64,000 nt of DNA from Actinophytocola xinjiangensis (GCF_001921215.1 NZ_MSIF01000017.1:124001-188000); one strand, 5' to 3'. Positions 43,090 through 52,758 are shown, numbered from the stretch's first letter. The notes: a model not told the origin generated them from the letters alone. Made by a program: numbers and translations.

Positions 43090-43145
43090 CACCCCCTTTT
43101 CGTCGCTACGCCGACTTCACCGCTCGTCAGGCAGGCTGAGCAGCG

Positions 43146-44639
43146 ATGAACGACCAGCACTCACCCCACGGTGCACCGAGGCTCGGGCCGCGTCCGCTGG
43201 ACCGTCCGGATGTCGACCCGTCCAGCGCGGCGGTGTTCGGCCGGCCCTCCGGTGTCGAGGGCCCGTTCTCCCCCCAGCCCGGCGGCCCGGCCGGCGCCCG
43301 CGCGGCGTTCGGCGAGCTGCGCGCCGCCCCGCCGGTGGCCGAGTCGCTGGCCGGCGCGTTCGGCCGACCGGCCGGCGCCACCGAACTGCTCCAACGCCCC
43401 CCCACCGAGGACGGCCCCGCCGGGGTCGACCCGTGGGACGACGAGGCCGCCGCCGACCCGTGGCGTGACCCGTCGGCCGGCGCGATGATCGGCCCGCCGG
43501 CCCTGGGCGAGGACACCGGCGACGACGAGGACCCCAAGGACCGCCCGGCCGGCGAGCTGCTCAGCCTGCCCGAGGTGATCTTCGGGCGGCGGGTGCGGGT
43601 GCGCGCGCTGCTCACCCTGGCGCTGGTGTCGCTGCTGATCGGCGCGGCCGGCGGGGTCGTCGGCTGGTACCTGGGGCGCGGCGGCGAGAAGCTCAACCAG
43701 GACGTGTCGCTGGCCCAGGTGTCGGGGAGCAAGGAACGCCCGGCCGGTTCGGTCGCCGACATCGCGCGTCAGGTGCGGCCGGCGGTGGTCACCATCGAGG
43801 TGCGGATCAACGCGAACGAGGGCACCGTCGGCTCCGGCGCGGTGATCGACAGCAACGGCTACATCCTGACCAACGAGCACGTGGTGGGCGCGGCCGGCGA
43901 GGGCCGGCCGATCACCGTCCGGTTCATCGACGGCACCCGCGCCGAGGCGAAGCTGGTCGGCAAGGACGCCAAGTCCGACCTGGCGGTGATCAAGGTCGAG
44001 GTGCGCAATCCCACGGTCATCCAGTTGGGCCGCTCCGGCGACCTGGAGGTCGGCGACACGGTCATCGCGATCGGCTCGCCGCTGCGCCAGGACGACACGG
44101 TCACCCAGGGCATCGTCAGCGCGCTGAACCGCCCGGTGCTGGCCGGCGAGGGCGGCGAACCGGCGGCCTACGACGCGATCCAGACGGACGCGGCGATCAA
44201 CCAGGGCAACTCCGGTGGCCCGCTGGTGGACTCGACCGGTGCGCTGATCGGCATCAACTCCTCGATCCAGACGGTCGGTGGGAGCACCGGCAGCGTCGGC
44301 CTCGGCTACGCCATCCCGATCGACTACGCGCGCGGCATCACCGAGGCGCTGATCAGGGACGGCAAGGTCAACCACGCCGACCTGGGTGTGAACGTCGCCT
44401 CGGTGTCGGCCGACACCGCCGACGGCGCCAGGGTCCAGAACGTCCGCGACGGCGGCGCCGCCGCCGAGGCCGGTATCAAGCAGGGCGACGTGATCCGCAA
44501 GGTCGGCGACCGGGACATCGCGGACGCGGCGGAGCTGATCGTGGTGGTCCGGCTGCACGACATCGGCGAGCGTGTGCCGGTGGTGCTGGCCAGGAGCGGC
44601 CGGGAGCTGACGGTTCAGGTCACCCTGCGGTCCGACTGA
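43146..44639 (+). CDS. htrA: HtrA-type serine protease with PDZ domain
   Basis: A 497-residue membrane-anchored protease. A cytoplasmic Pro/Gly-rich segment of about 145 residues precedes a membrane helix (LLTLALVSLLIGAAGGVVGW). The trypsin-like domain has His245 (TNEHVVG), Asp278 (KSDLAVI) and Ser356 (GNSGGPL). A C-terminal PDZ domain (residues about 400-495) ends the chain. It is the third gene of the sigE locus and degrades misfolded envelope proteins. Confidence 0.95.
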   Translation: MNDQHSPHGAPRLGPRPLDRPDVDPSSAAVFGRPSGVEGPFSPQPGGPAGARAAFGELRAAPPVAESLAGAFGRPAGATELLQRPPTEDGPAGVDPWDDEAAADPWRDPSAGAMIGPPALGEDTGDDEDPKDRPAGELLSLPEVIFGRRVRVRALLTLALVSLLIGAAGGVVGWYLGRGGEKLNQDVSLAQVSGSKERPAGSVADIARQVRPAVVTIEVRINANEGTVGSGAVIDSNGYILTNEHVVGAAGEGRPITVRFIDGTRAEAKLVGKDAKSDLAVIKVEVRNPTVIQLGRSGDLEVGDTVIAIGSPLRQDDTVTQGIVSALNRPVLAGEGGEPAAYDAIQTDAAINQGNSGGPLVDSTGALIGINSSIQTVGGSTGSVGLGYAIPIDYARGITEALIRDGKVNHADLGVNVASVSADTADGARVQNVRDGGAAAEAGIKQGDVIRKVGDRDIADAAELIVVVRLHDIGERVPVVLARSGRELTVQVTLRSD

Positions 44640-44690
44640 TTGGCTACGCTGGTCCCTGGTGTGTCATCCGTTCGGTGGAGGTAGGCCACA

Positions 44691-45101
44691 GTGTTCGACA
44701 GCATCGGCTGGGCCGAGATCCTCGTCATCGTGGTGGCCGGCCTGTTCATCCTGGGTCCGGAGCGTCTCCCGTCGGCCGCCGCGTGGCTGGGCCGCAACGT
44801 CCGCAAGGTCCGCGAGTACGCCACCGGCGCCCGCGACCAACTCCGCAACGAAATGGGCGACGACTTCGACGAGCTGCGCAAACCCCTCGAAGACCTGCAG
44901 CAACTCCGCAACTTCGACCCGCGCCGCGCCGTCACCCGCCACCTGTTCGACGACGTCGACACCGGCAACGGCCACGCCACCAAGCCCAACGGCCACACCC
45001 CACCCCCGGCCGGCCCTCCTGGCGAGGGCCGCACACGCGAGGACCCGACCCCGCCGGCCACCTCCACCAAGAACCCCCCGTACGACCCCGACGCCACCTG
45101 A
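44691..45101 (+). CDS. tatB: Sec-independent translocase protein TatB
   Basis: A 136-residue TatB. The membrane helix at residues 8-21 ([14 protein letters not shown]) is followed by the hinge GPERLPSAA, an amphipathic helix ([20 protein letters not shown]), and an acidic, Pro-rich tail. GTG 44691 has GGAGG. Located after htrA as in mycobacteria; tatA and tatC are elsewhere. Confidence 0.93.
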   Translation: MFDSIGWAEILVIVVAGLFILGPERLPSAAAWLGRNVRKVREYATGARDQLRNEMGDDFDELRKPLEDLQQLRNFDPRRAVTRHLFDDVDTGNGHATKPNGHTPPPAGPPGEGRTREDPTPPATSTKNPPYDPDAT

Positions 45102-45142
45102 GGCGGGGCTCGTCCCGGTGCGGGGACGCGGCACGACGTGAA

Positions 45143-45170
45143 CAGGGCCGGCCCCGTGGGGCCGGCCCTG
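45143..45170. terminator. Bidirectional terminator between tatB and mrp
   Basis: CAGGGCCGGCCCC (45143-45155) pairs with GGGGCCGGCCCTG (45158-45170) in a 13-bp stem, with a tiny loop, and is followed by TCCTGTT. It lies between convergent tatB and mrp and can serve both. Confidence 0.85.
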
Positions 45171-45185
45171 TCCTGTTCGTCGAGG

Positions 45186-46331
45186 TCAGGCTGGGGAGAC
45201 GGAGAGCATGCGGCCGGCGAGGCCGCGGGCGCGGGTGGTGAGCTTGCCGGCGATCTCGGTGAGGACCTGGGAGGCCGGGGCGTCCGGGACGGAGGTGACC
45301 AGCGGGGTTCCGTTGTCGCCGGCCTGGACCAGGCGGGGGTCCATGGGGACGTTGCCGAGCAGGGGGACCTGCGCGCCGATCGCGGTGGTGAGGGAGTCGG
45401 CGACGGTCTGGCCGCCGCCGGAGCCCCAGGGTTGCATGCGGGTGCCGTCGGGGAGTTCGAGCCAGGACATGTTCTCGATGACGCCGGCCAGGCGTTGGCG
45501 GGTCTGGGAGGCGATGGCGCCGGCCCGCTCGGCCACCTCGGCGGCGGCCTGCTGCGGGGTGGTGACCACGAGGATCTCGGCGTTCGGGATCAGCTGGGCC
45601 ACCGAGATGGCGATGTCGCCGGTGCCGGGGGGCAGGTCAAGCAGCAGTACGTCGAGGTCGCCCCAGAAGACGTCGGCGAGGAACTGCTGGAGGGCTCGGT
45701 GGAGCATGGGGCCGCGCCACACGACCGGGGTGTTGCCCTGGGTGAACATGGCGACCGAGATGGCCTTCACGCCGTTGGCCTCGGGCGGCATGATCATCTT
45801 CTCGACCCTGGTCGGGCGGCTGTCGACGCCCAGCATGCGGGGGACGGAGTGGCCGTAGATGTCGGCGTCGACCACGCCGACCGACAGGCCGCGTTGGGCC
45901 ATCGCCACGGCGAGGTTCACCGTGACGCTCGACTTGCCGACGCCGCCCTTGCCGGACGCGACACAGTAGACCCGGGTCAGCGAGCCGGGCTCGGCGAACG
46001 GGATCTTCGGTTCCTCGGCGTCGCCGCGCAGCTTGCGGCGCAGGTCGGTGCGTTGCTGGTCGCTCATCACGTCCAGGGCGACAGTGACCTCGCGCACACC
46101 GTCGACGGCCGACACCGCCTCGGTCACGTCGCGGGTGATCTTGTCCCGCAGTGGGCAGCCGGACACCGTCAGGTAGATCTCCACGTTGACGGCGCCGTTC
46201 TCGCCGATGGTCACGTCCTTGACCATGCCGAGATCGGTGATGGGCTTGTGGATCTCCGGGTCCTGCACTCCCGCCAGCGCCGCACGCACGGCCTCGACGT
46301 CGGGAACCCGAGTTGGCTCGCTGGTCGTCAC
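45186..46331 (-). CDS. mrp: Iron-sulfur carrier ATPase Mrp/ApbC
   Basis: A 381-residue Mrp/NBP35-type P-loop protein for Fe-S cluster transfer. Residues 10-90 are a MIP18-like domain (DPEIHKPITDLGMV). The deviant Walker A SGKGGVGKSS is at residues 126-135, then DADIYGHSVPRMLG and LLDLPPGTGDIAIS. The CxxC that other Mrp proteins use near the C-terminus is replaced by LELPDGT, as I recall for actinobacteria, so cluster binding differs. GTG 46331. Confidence 0.93.
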   Translation of the reverse strand: MTTSEPTRVPDVEAVRAALAGVQDPEIHKPITDLGMVKDVTIGENGAVNVEIYLTVSGCPLRDKITRDVTEAVSAVDGVREVTVALDVMSDQQRTDLRRKLRGDAEEPKIPFAEPGSLTRVYCVASGKGGVGKSSVTVNLAVAMAQRGLSVGVVDADIYGHSVPRMLGVDSRPTRVEKMIMPPEANGVKAISVAMFTQGNTPVVWRGPMLHRALQQFLADVFWGDLDVLLLDLPPGTGDIAISVAQLIPNAEILVVTTPQQAAAEVAERAGAIASQTRQRLAGVIENMSWLELPDGTRMQPWGSGGGQTVADSLTTAIGAQVPLLGNVPMDPRLVQAGDNGTPLVTSVPDAPASQVLTEIAGKLTTRARGLAGRMLSVSPA

Positions 46332-46423
46332 AGATTCATGCTACGGGTTACCTTCGACAACCGTTCCGGTGACCGATACCGCAACGGTGCATGTGGACAC
46401 GAGCCTTCCGTAACATCACAGGA

Positions 46424-46879
46424 GTGGTGGAGCCAGCCGTGAACCGGTTACCGACCGGGAGCGAAGTCGACGCGTGGCGTTCGTTCCTCCGGGCACACGC
46501 GCGGCTCGTCCGTGTCCTGGAGAGCGAGCTGGTCGCCGAGCATCCGCTGTCCCTCGGCGGCTACGACGTGCTGGTCCAGCTGGCCGAGGCCCCCGAACGC
46601 CGGCTGCGGATGGCCGAGCTGGCCGACGCCGTCCTGCTGTCCCGATCGGGTGTCACTCGGCTGGTGGATCGGCTTGAGGTGGCGGGGATGGTGACCCGGG
46701 AACGGTTCACCGGCGACGGCCGGGGCGTGGTCGCCGTGCTCACCACCAAGGGCGTCGACACCCTGCGTCAGGCGGCGCGCACGCACCTGGGTGGTGTCGT
46801 TCGCCACTTCATCGACCACTTCGACGCCAAGGAGCTCGCCGAGTTCGGTGAGCTGTGCGCCCGGCTGGCCGACAGCTAG
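46424..46879 (+). CDS. MarR-family transcriptional regulator
   Basis: A 151-residue winged-helix repressor. The DNA-binding part is LRMAELADAVLLSRSGVTRLVDRLE with the beta wing TRERFTGDGRGVVAVLT. GTG 46424 follows a TAACAT box by 7 bases; GTG 46439 is an alternative with a GTGGAG site. It is divergent from mrp. The ligand and targets are unknown. Confidence 0.85.
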   Translation: MVEPAVNRLPTGSEVDAWRSFLRAHARLVRVLESELVAEHPLSLGGYDVLVQLAEAPERRLRMAELADAVLLSRSGVTRLVDRLEVAGMVTRERFTGDGRGVVAVLTTKGVDTLRQAARTHLGGVVRHFIDHFDAKELAEFGELCARLADS

Positions 46880-46883
46880 TCAG

Positions 46884-47414
46884 CTAGTCGGCGCGGGACT
46901 CGGCGCGGGAGTCGTCCTGCGAGCCGTCGGGACGGTGGCGTATGTCCTTGCGCAGATCCTTGCGCAGGCGTTCCAGCTCGCCGCGCAGGTAGTCCCGGGT
47001 GGCGACCTCGCCGACGGCCAACCGCAGCGCGGCCAGCTCGCGGGCGAGGAACTCGGTGTCCTCCTTGGTCTGGGCCGCCCGCGCCCGGTCCTCCTCCAGC
47101 GACACCCGGTCACGCTGGTCCTGCCGGTTCTGCGCCAGCAGGATCAGCGGCGCGGCGTAGGCGGCCTGGGTGGAGAACGCCAGGTTCAACAGGATGAACG
47201 GATACGGGTCCCACTGAAGGGTGATCGCGAACAGGTTCAACGCGATCCAGGTGACCACGAGCAGTGTCTGCCAGAACAGGAACTTGCCGGTGCCCAGGAA
47301 CCGGGCCAGCCGCTCGGACACCTGCCCGAACATCTCCGGGTCCAGCGACACCCGCCACCGCAGCCGGCTGGCCGAACGCGGCTGGTCGAGGCGCCGCCGC
47401 CGCGGCTCAGGCAT
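46884..47414 (-). CDS. DUF1003 membrane protein
   Basis: A 176-residue protein with two membrane helices (TLLVVTWIALNLFAITL and PFILLNLAFSTQAAYAAPLILL) holding the DUF1003 core WDPYPFILLNLAFS. A charged coiled-coil tail follows (RARAAQTKEDTEFLAREL). It overlaps the MgtE-N/CBS gene by 8 bases and so is co-translated with it. The two are also adjacent in mycobacteria. Function unknown; a link to metal or stress transport is only suggested by the pairing. Confidence 0.87.
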   Translation of the reverse strand: MPEPRRRRLDQPRSASRLRWRVSLDPEMFGQVSERLARFLGTGKFLFWQTLLVVTWIALNLFAITLQWDPYPFILLNLAFSTQAAYAAPLILLAQNRQDQRDRVSLEEDRARAAQTKEDTEFLARELAALRLAVGEVATRDYLRGELERLRKDLRKDIRHRPDGSQDDSRAESRAD

Positions 47415-48720
47415 GGGCCGGCCCCTGACTCGACCCTTGGCTCGGGGACGGGCTCGGGGGTGGGCTCGGTGCCCAGGCCCCGTCGTCGCGCCAGCCGGCG
47501 GGCAGCAGGTGGTCGAGCACGTCGTCGACGGTGACCGCGCCGAGCAGGTGCTCGGTGTCGTCGACCACCGGCCCGCACACCAGGTCGTAGGCGGCGAAGT
47601 ACCGGGTCACGTCGGCGAGCTGGGTCGTGGGGCCGAGCGTGGCCAGCTCGGTGTCCAGCGCGCCGGCGACCAGGCCCCCCGGCGGCTCGCGCAGCAGCCG
47701 TTGCAGGTGCACGCAGCCCAGGTAGCGGCCGGTCGGGGTGGCCGAGGGCGGCCGGCAGACGAACACCATGCTGGCCAGCGCCGGCGTGATGTCCGGGTTG
47801 CGTGCCATGGCCAGCGCCTCGGCGATCGTCGCGTCGGGGGTCAGCACGATCGGCTCGGGGGTCATCAGGCCGCCGGCGGTGTTGGCCGAGTAGGCCAGCA
47901 GACGGCGGACCGGGTCGGAGTCCTCGGCCTCCATCAGCTCCAGCAGCCGGTCCTGGTCGAGCTCGGACATCACGCCGAGCAGGTCGGCGGCGTCGTCGGG
48001 GTCCATCGCCTCCAGGATGTCGGCGGCGCGTTCCTCGTCGAGGTGGGCGAGCAGGTCCTTCTGCAGCGCCTCCGGCAGCTCCTCGAACACGTCGGCCAGC
48101 CGCTCGTCGTCCAGGCCGTCGGCCACCTCGTAGCGGCGTTTGGCCGGCAGGTCGCGCAGCGCGGCGGCGACGTCGGCGGCGCGCATCGAGTCGAAGACGG
48201 TCAGCAGCTGCGCGGTGCCCTGCGGCAGCTGGGCGAGCTCCGTGACGCCGGGGCCGCGCACCTGCTCCCAGCGCACCACCCGCACCGGCCCGCGCCGGCC
48301 GAGCCGCCCGGTGCGCGGCTGCACGGCGACCCGGCCGAGCAGCCAGTCGCGGGTGCGGGTCAGCTCCATCGCCGCGTCGACCACGACCGCGCTGGTGCCG
48401 TCCTCCTCGACGGTGACCCGCGCGTCGAGCAGCTGGCCGACGACGAGGATCTCGTTGGGTCGCTGGTTGAACCGCCGCAGGTTGACCGAGCCGGTCGCGA
48501 GGGTCACGGCGGTGGCGTCGATCGAGGTGACCCGCAGCATCGGCACGAAGATCCGCCGGCGGGTGACCAGTTCGACGACCGTGCCGAGTACCCGGGGCGG
48601 CTGGCGGTCGGTGCGTAACGTGACGACCACGTCCCGGATCTTGCCGATCGACTCGCCGTCCGGCCCGTAGACGGGCAACCCGGCCAGCTGTGCGACGAAC
48701 ACCCTGCTCACGGAGCCCAC
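47407..48720 (-). CDS. MgtE-N and CBS domain protein (no transport domain)
   Basis: A 437-residue protein. It starts with a PRC-barrel-like part (VFVAQLAGLPVYGPDGESIGKIRDVVV). An MgtE intracellular helical domain follows (LADVFEELPEALQKDLLAHLDEERAADILEAMDPDDAADLL), then a CBS pair (AGGLMTPEPIVLTPDATIAEAL). The MgtE membrane channel domain is missing, so it is a regulator or sensor of Mg rather than a transporter. The C-terminal tail is Pro and Ser-rich. GTG 48720. Confidence 0.85.
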   Translation of the reverse strand: MGSVSRVFVAQLAGLPVYGPDGESIGKIRDVVVTLRTDRQPPRVLGTVVELVTRRRIFVPMLRVTSIDATAVTLATGSVNLRRFNQRPNEILVVGQLLDARVTVEEDGTSAVVVDAAMELTRTRDWLLGRVAVQPRTGRLGRRGPVRVVRWEQVRGPGVTELAQLPQGTAQLLTVFDSMRAADVAAALRDLPAKRRYEVADGLDDERLADVFEELPEALQKDLLAHLDEERAADILEAMDPDDAADLLGVMSELDQDRLLELMEAEDSDPVRRLLAYSANTAGGLMTPEPIVLTPDATIAEALAMARNPDITPALASMVFVCRPPSATPTGRYLGCVHLQRLLREPPGGLVAGALDTELATLGPTTQLADVTRYFAAYDLVCGPVVDDTEHLLGAVTVDDVLDHLLPAGWRDDGAWAPSPPPSPSPSQGSSQGPAHA

Positions 48721-48750
48721 GTCGGTCAGGCTATCCGCCCGGCGGGCGGA

Positions 48751-49608
48751 TCACTCGATGACGGACTCGGCGATCGCCGCGCACCGGTCGGCGGTGGGGA
48801 ACTCGGGGCCGTCGGCCCAGGTCTCCACGGCGCGGACGAGCGTCCAGCGGCGGGCGAGGTCGGCGTCGAGCCCGGCCAGGCGGCACACGGTCGTCAGCCG
48901 CTCGGCTGGCCGGCCGTCGAACCTGTTCCACAGCAAGGAGATCAGTGCGAACTCGGGGTCGCCGGCGATCGGTTTGGGGTCGATCACCAGCCACGGTTCG
49001 CGGGTGCCGGCGAGCACGTTGTCGTAGTGCAGGTCCTCGTTGACCAGCCGGTCGCCGGCGCGCGGGCCGAGTTCGGCGCAGTGGGCGATGGCGGCGTCGA
49101 CGAACCGGGACGGCACCCGCTCGTGGGCGTGCGCGGCCAGTTCCCGTTCCCAGCGGGCGGCGACCGAGCGCAGCGTGCGCACGGCCGGCGGCGCCGGCAC
49201 GTCGAGGCGGCGCAGGAAGCCGGCGAGCAGCGTGACCGCCTCGTCGATCGGCTCGTCGCGCAGGCTGCGGCGCTCGTCGAGGCGTTCGAGCAGCAGCGCC
49301 CAGTCGTGCGGGTCGTAGGCCAGCAGCCGGACCGCGCCCTGACCGTTCCAGATGGACAGTGCGAGGGCCTCGTGCTCGCCCTCCTCGTTGGGGCACATCA
49401 GCTTGAGCATCGCCGGGGTGCCGTCCGCGCGGCGCACCGGCAGGGCCAGTGCGGTGAACCCGTGCAGCGCCTCGCCGTCGGGGCGCAGTGACCAGCGGTC
49501 GAGCATCCGGCCGGCCAGCGCCGGCAGCCGCTCGCTCCAGCGCCGCGCCGGCTCGCCGAGGGCCTCGATCAGGCGCTCGGTGAAGCGGGGTGGCACGCGC
49601 ACCGTCAT
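48751..49608 (-). CDS. Aminoglycoside phosphotransferase-like kinase
   Basis: A 285-residue APH-fold kinase, closest in look to streptomycin 6-kinase types. The catalytic loop reads NEDLHYDNVLAG instead of the usual H-G-D, and the metal-binding DPKPIAGDPEFAL follows. The N-lobe has PAMLKLMCPNEEGEHEALAL with the ATP-binding Lys. The ATG at 49608 has GGAGGG. It may phosphorylate a small hydroxylated compound; resistance cannot be assumed. Confidence 0.78.
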   Translation of the reverse strand: MTVRVPPRFTERLIEALGEPARRWSERLPALAGRMLDRWSLRPDGEALHGFTALALPVRRADGTPAMLKLMCPNEEGEHEALALSIWNGQGAVRLLAYDPHDWALLLERLDERRSLRDEPIDEAVTLLAGFLRRLDVPAPPAVRTLRSVAARWERELAAHAHERVPSRFVDAAIAHCAELGPRAGDRLVNEDLHYDNVLAGTREPWLVIDPKPIAGDPEFALISLLWNRFDGRPAERLTTVCRLAGLDADLARRWTLVRAVETWADGPEFPTADRCAAIAESVIE

Positions 49609-49701
49609 CCCTCCAGCGTGGTCTTGGCGACACGAGCGCCGCACGTGGGTCGCTCGCGCCCTAGGGTGAGCCGCAGGTAGCACCCGGGCTTGGAGGCACG
49701 A

Positions 49702-50760
49702 ATGCGGTCACCGAAGGACTTCTTCCGCCCGCTGGCGGTCGGCGCGCCGGACCCGGTCCGCCAGATCCCGCAGCGGCCGTCCCGGATGATCCACTTCTTC
49801 GACCCGGGCAACGAGAAGATGGCCGCCAAGGTTCCCGATCTGGCCACCAAGGCCGACGTGCTGCTGGGCAACCTCGAGGACGCGGTGGCCGCCGACCGCA
49901 AGGAGATCGCCCGCGCCGGGCTGGTGCGGGTGGCCCGCGAGGCCGACCTCGGTGACACCCAGCTGTGGACCAGGGTCAACAGCCTCGACTCGCCGTGGGC
50001 GCTCGACGACCTGATCACGCTGGTGACCGAGGTCGGCGACAAGCTGGACGTGATCATGGTGCCGAAGGTCGAGGGTCCGGAGGACATCCACTACGTGGAC
50101 CGGCTGCTCGCCCAGTTGGAGGCGCGTGCCGGCCTGCGCCGGCCGCTGCTGGTGCACGCGATCCTGGAGACCGCCTCCGGGGTGGCCAACGTCGAGGCGA
50201 TCGCGTTGGCCAGCCCGCGCATGCAGGGCATCTCGCTGGGCCCGGCCGACCTGGCCGCGTCCCGGCGGATGAAGACGACCCGGGTCGGCGGCGGGCATCC
50301 CGGCTACCTGGTGCGATCGGACCCGACGGGCGACGACCTGAACGAGGGACGCCTGACCTATCAGCAGGACCTGTGGCACTACACGGTCGCGCGGATGGTC
50401 GACGCCTGTGCCGAGGCCGGGATCCTGCCCTACTACGGACCGTTCGGCGACATCCGCGACACCGTGGGCTGCGAGGACCAGTTCCGCAACGCCTACCTGC
50501 TGGGCTGTGTCGGCGCGTGGAGCCTGCACCCGGCGCAGATCGCGATCGCCAGGAAGGTCTTCTCGCCGTCACCGGAGGAGGTCGCGTGGGCCCGTCGGGT
50601 GATCGCCGAGATGGGTGATGGCACCGGCGCGGTCATGATCGACGGGAAGATGCAGGACGACGCGACGGTCAAGCAGTGCCAGGTGATCGCCTCGCTGGCC
50701 GACGACCTCGCCGCCCGCGACCCGGAACTCGCCGCCGCCTACGGGTCGGTGTCGGCATGA
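49702..50760 (+). CDS. Malyl-CoA lyase-like CitE family protein
   Basis: A 352-residue HpcH/HpaI/CitE-fold enzyme. Key segments are [27 protein letters not shown] with acidic metal ligands, [13 protein letters not shown] and [16 protein letters not shown], then [11 protein letters not shown]. These fit L-malyl-CoA / beta-methylmalyl-CoA lyases. ATG 49702 has GGAGG 8 bases upstream. It overlaps a second family member by 4 bases. The substrate is inferred only from the family. Confidence 0.82.
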   Translation: MRSPKDFFRPLAVGAPDPVRQIPQRPSRMIHFFDPGNEKMAAKVPDLATKADVLLGNLEDAVAADRKEIARAGLVRVAREADLGDTQLWTRVNSLDSPWALDDLITLVTEVGDKLDVIMVPKVEGPEDIHYVDRLLAQLEARAGLRRPLLVHAILETASGVANVEAIALASPRMQGISLGPADLAASRRMKTTRVGGGHPGYLVRSDPTGDDLNEGRLTYQQDLWHYTVARMVDACAEAGILPYYGPFGDIRDTVGCEDQFRNAYLLGCVGAWSLHPAQIAIARKVFSPSPEEVAWARRVIAEMGDGTGAVMIDGKMQDDATVKQCQVIASLADDLAARDPELAAAYGSVSA

Positions 50761-51611
50761 GGCCCCGCCGGTCGGTGCTGTACATGCCGGGCGCCAACGA
50801 ACGCGCGCTGGAGAAGGCGAGGTCGCTGCCGGCCGACGCGCTGATCCTGGACCTGGAGGACGCCGTCGCGCCGGACGCCAAGCCGGCCGCCCGCGAGCGG
50901 GTCTGCGCCGCGGCGACCTCGGGCGGCTACGGCGACCGTGAGGTCACGATCCGGGTCAACGGCCGGGGAACGCCGTGGCACGAGGACGATCTGGCGGCGG
51001 TCGCGGCCGCCGGGCCGGACGCGGTTGTGGTGCCCAAGGTCAACTCGGTCGAGGAGGTGCACGCGATCGAGCGTGCGCTGGCCGCCGCCCCCGACCGCAC
51101 GAAGATCTGGGCGATGATCGAGACCCCGGTCGCGGTGCTGCGCTGCGCGGAGATCGCCGCGGCCAGCGAGCGGCTGACCGTGCTGGTGCTGGGCACCAAC
51201 GACCTGGCCAAGGAACTGCTGGCCGACCAGGTCCCCGGCCGCGCGCCGCTGCTGGGCCCGCTGTCGACGTGTGTCCTGGCGGCCAGGGCGACCGGTCGGG
51301 TGATCCTCGACGGGGTCTACAACGACGTCCGCGACGACGTCGGGTTCGCGCAGGAGTGCCTGCAGGGCAAGCAGTTCGGCTTCGACGGCAAGACGTTGGT
51401 CCACCCTGGACAGATCGGGCCGTGCAACCGGACGTTCGCTCCGTCCGAACAGGACGTCGCGCACGCGCGCCGGGTGATCGAGGCGTTCGCGGCGGCGCAG
51501 GCGCACGGGCGGGGCGTGGCCACCGTCGACGGCCGCATGATCGAGAACCTGCACGTGGAGAACGCGCGCCGGGTGCTGGCGCTCGCCGAGGCGGTCGCGA
51601 ACCTCGCCTGA
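50757..51611 (+). CDS. Second CitE-like lyase or malyl-CoA thioesterase
   Basis: A 284-residue CitE-like protein with [32 protein letters not shown], the RVNGRGT arginine motif, [11 protein letters not shown] and the C-terminal [14 protein letters not shown]. Paralogue pairs of this type include a malyl-CoA lyase and a (3S)-malyl-CoA thioesterase in the ethylmalonyl-CoA pathway; which member does what cannot be told here. ATGA overlap with the first gene. Confidence 0.82.
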   Translation: MRPRRSVLYMPGANERALEKARSLPADALILDLEDAVAPDAKPAARERVCAAATSGGYGDREVTIRVNGRGTPWHEDDLAAVAAAGPDAVVVPKVNSVEEVHAIERALAAAPDRTKIWAMIETPVAVLRCAEIAAASERLTVLVLGTNDLAKELLADQVPGRAPLLGPLSTCVLAARATGRVILDGVYNDVRDDVGFAQECLQGKQFGFDGKTLVHPGQIGPCNRTFAPSEQDVAHARRVIEAFAAAQAHGRGVATVDGRMIENLHVENARRVLALAEAVANLA

Positions 51612-51664
51612 CCCCTCTGACCAGCGGCGTAGCATCGGTGGCAGGGGGCAGGAGGTGCCCGGAG

Positions 51665-52459
51665 ATGCTGTTCGTCGTGGTCGCCGTGCTGGTCCTGCTG
51701 GGGATCTGGGCCAGCACGAGTGTTCGTGTGATCCGCCAGTACGAGCGCGGGCTGGTGTTCCGCTGGGGTCGGGTCCTGGAACGGACCCGGGGGCCGGGTC
51801 TGGCGCTCATCGCCCCGGTCGCCGACCGGTTGGAGAAGGTGAACCTGCAGGTCGTGACGATGCCGGTGCCCGCGCAGGAGGGCATCACCCGGGACAACGT
51901 GACGGTGCGGGTGGACGCGGTGGTCTACTTCAAGGTCATCGACCCGGTGGCGGCGATCGTCAACGTGGAGGACTACCGGTTCGCGGTGGGTCAGGTCGCC
52001 CAGTCCTCGCTGCGGTCGATCATCGGCAAGAGCGACCTGGACGACCTGCTGTCCAACCGGGAGAAGCTCAACCAGGGCCTGGAGCTGATGATCGACACCC
52101 CGGCGCTGGACTGGGGCATCCACATCGACCGGGTGGAGATCAAGGACGTCGCCCTGCCGGAGTCGATGAAGCGGTCGATGTCGCGTCAGGCCGAGGCCGA
52201 GCGGGACCGGCGGGCGCGGGTGATCTCGGCCGACGGCGAGTTCCAGGCCTCGCGCAAGCTCTCCGACGCCGCGCGGGTCATGTCCGACACCCCGGCCGCG
52301 TTGCAGCTGCGGTTGCTGGAGACGGTGGTGGCGGTGGCGGCCGAGAAGAACTCGACGCTGGTGCTCCCGTTCCCGGTCGAATTGCTCCGATTTCTCGAGA
52401 ACTCGCGGGAGTCGGCGCCGAACACCCCAGCTCCGCGGCCTGCCAGTCACGATCAGTGA
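51665..52459 (+). CDS. Slipin (SPFH/stomatin family) membrane protein
   Basis: A 264-residue stomatin-like protein. One N-terminal membrane helix (FVVVAVLVLLGIWASTSV) is followed by the SPFH domain (YERGLVFRWGRVLERTRGPGL, VTVRVDAVVYFKVIDPVAAI, TLRSIIG-like core). A coiled coil (MSRQAEAERDRRARVISADG) and a short Pro-rich tail complete it. It would organise membrane domains or regulate proteases. GGAGG site before ATG 51665. The usual NfeD partner is not adjacent. Confidence 0.9.
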   Translation: MLFVVVAVLVLLGIWASTSVRVIRQYERGLVFRWGRVLERTRGPGLALIAPVADRLEKVNLQVVTMPVPAQEGITRDNVTVRVDAVVYFKVIDPVAAIVNVEDYRFAVGQVAQSSLRSIIGKSDLDDLLSNREKLNQGLELMIDTPALDWGIHIDRVEIKDVALPESMKRSMSRQAEAERDRRARVISADGEFQASRKLSDAARVMSDTPAALQLRLLETVVAVAAEKNSTLVLPFPVELLRFLENSRESAPNTPAPRPASHDQ

Positions 52460-52578
52460 CCGAAATATACGTTCCGTCAGATGGACGTCACAGGCCGTCG
52501 AAGGTTGCAGTGATATAACGCACAGATAACGTGATGGCACTTGCCGTTGACCTACCCCGGCAGGCAAGAGTGTTCCTC

Positions 52579-52758
52579 ATGGCAAAGCACCGAGTTGTCA
52601 AGGAGGGCCGAAGAGGCCTGTTCGGTCGCACGTCGACCCGCGACGACCTCTTCGAGCGCAGCTTCCGCTCCTGCCACCGCTGTGGCCAGGACGTCTACGT
52701 GCTCGCCGACGACTGCCGAGGCTGCGGCGGTTCCCAACTGGAGGCCCGCGCCAGCTGA
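52579..52758 (+). CDS. Small zinc-ribbon protein
   Basis: A 59-residue protein with CHRCGQDVYVLADDCRGCGG, a four-Cys zinc ribbon, after a basic N-terminus (KHRVVKEGRRGLFGR). ATG 52579 is preferred because the conserved-looking part starts there; a GTG at 52531 in the same frame could add 16 residues and lies after TATAAC and GATAAC -10-like boxes. Probably binds nucleic acid or a protein; function unknown. Confidence 0.65.
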   Translation: MAKHRVVKEGRRGLFGRTSTRDDLFERSFRSCHRCGQDVYVLADDCRGCGGSQLEARAS

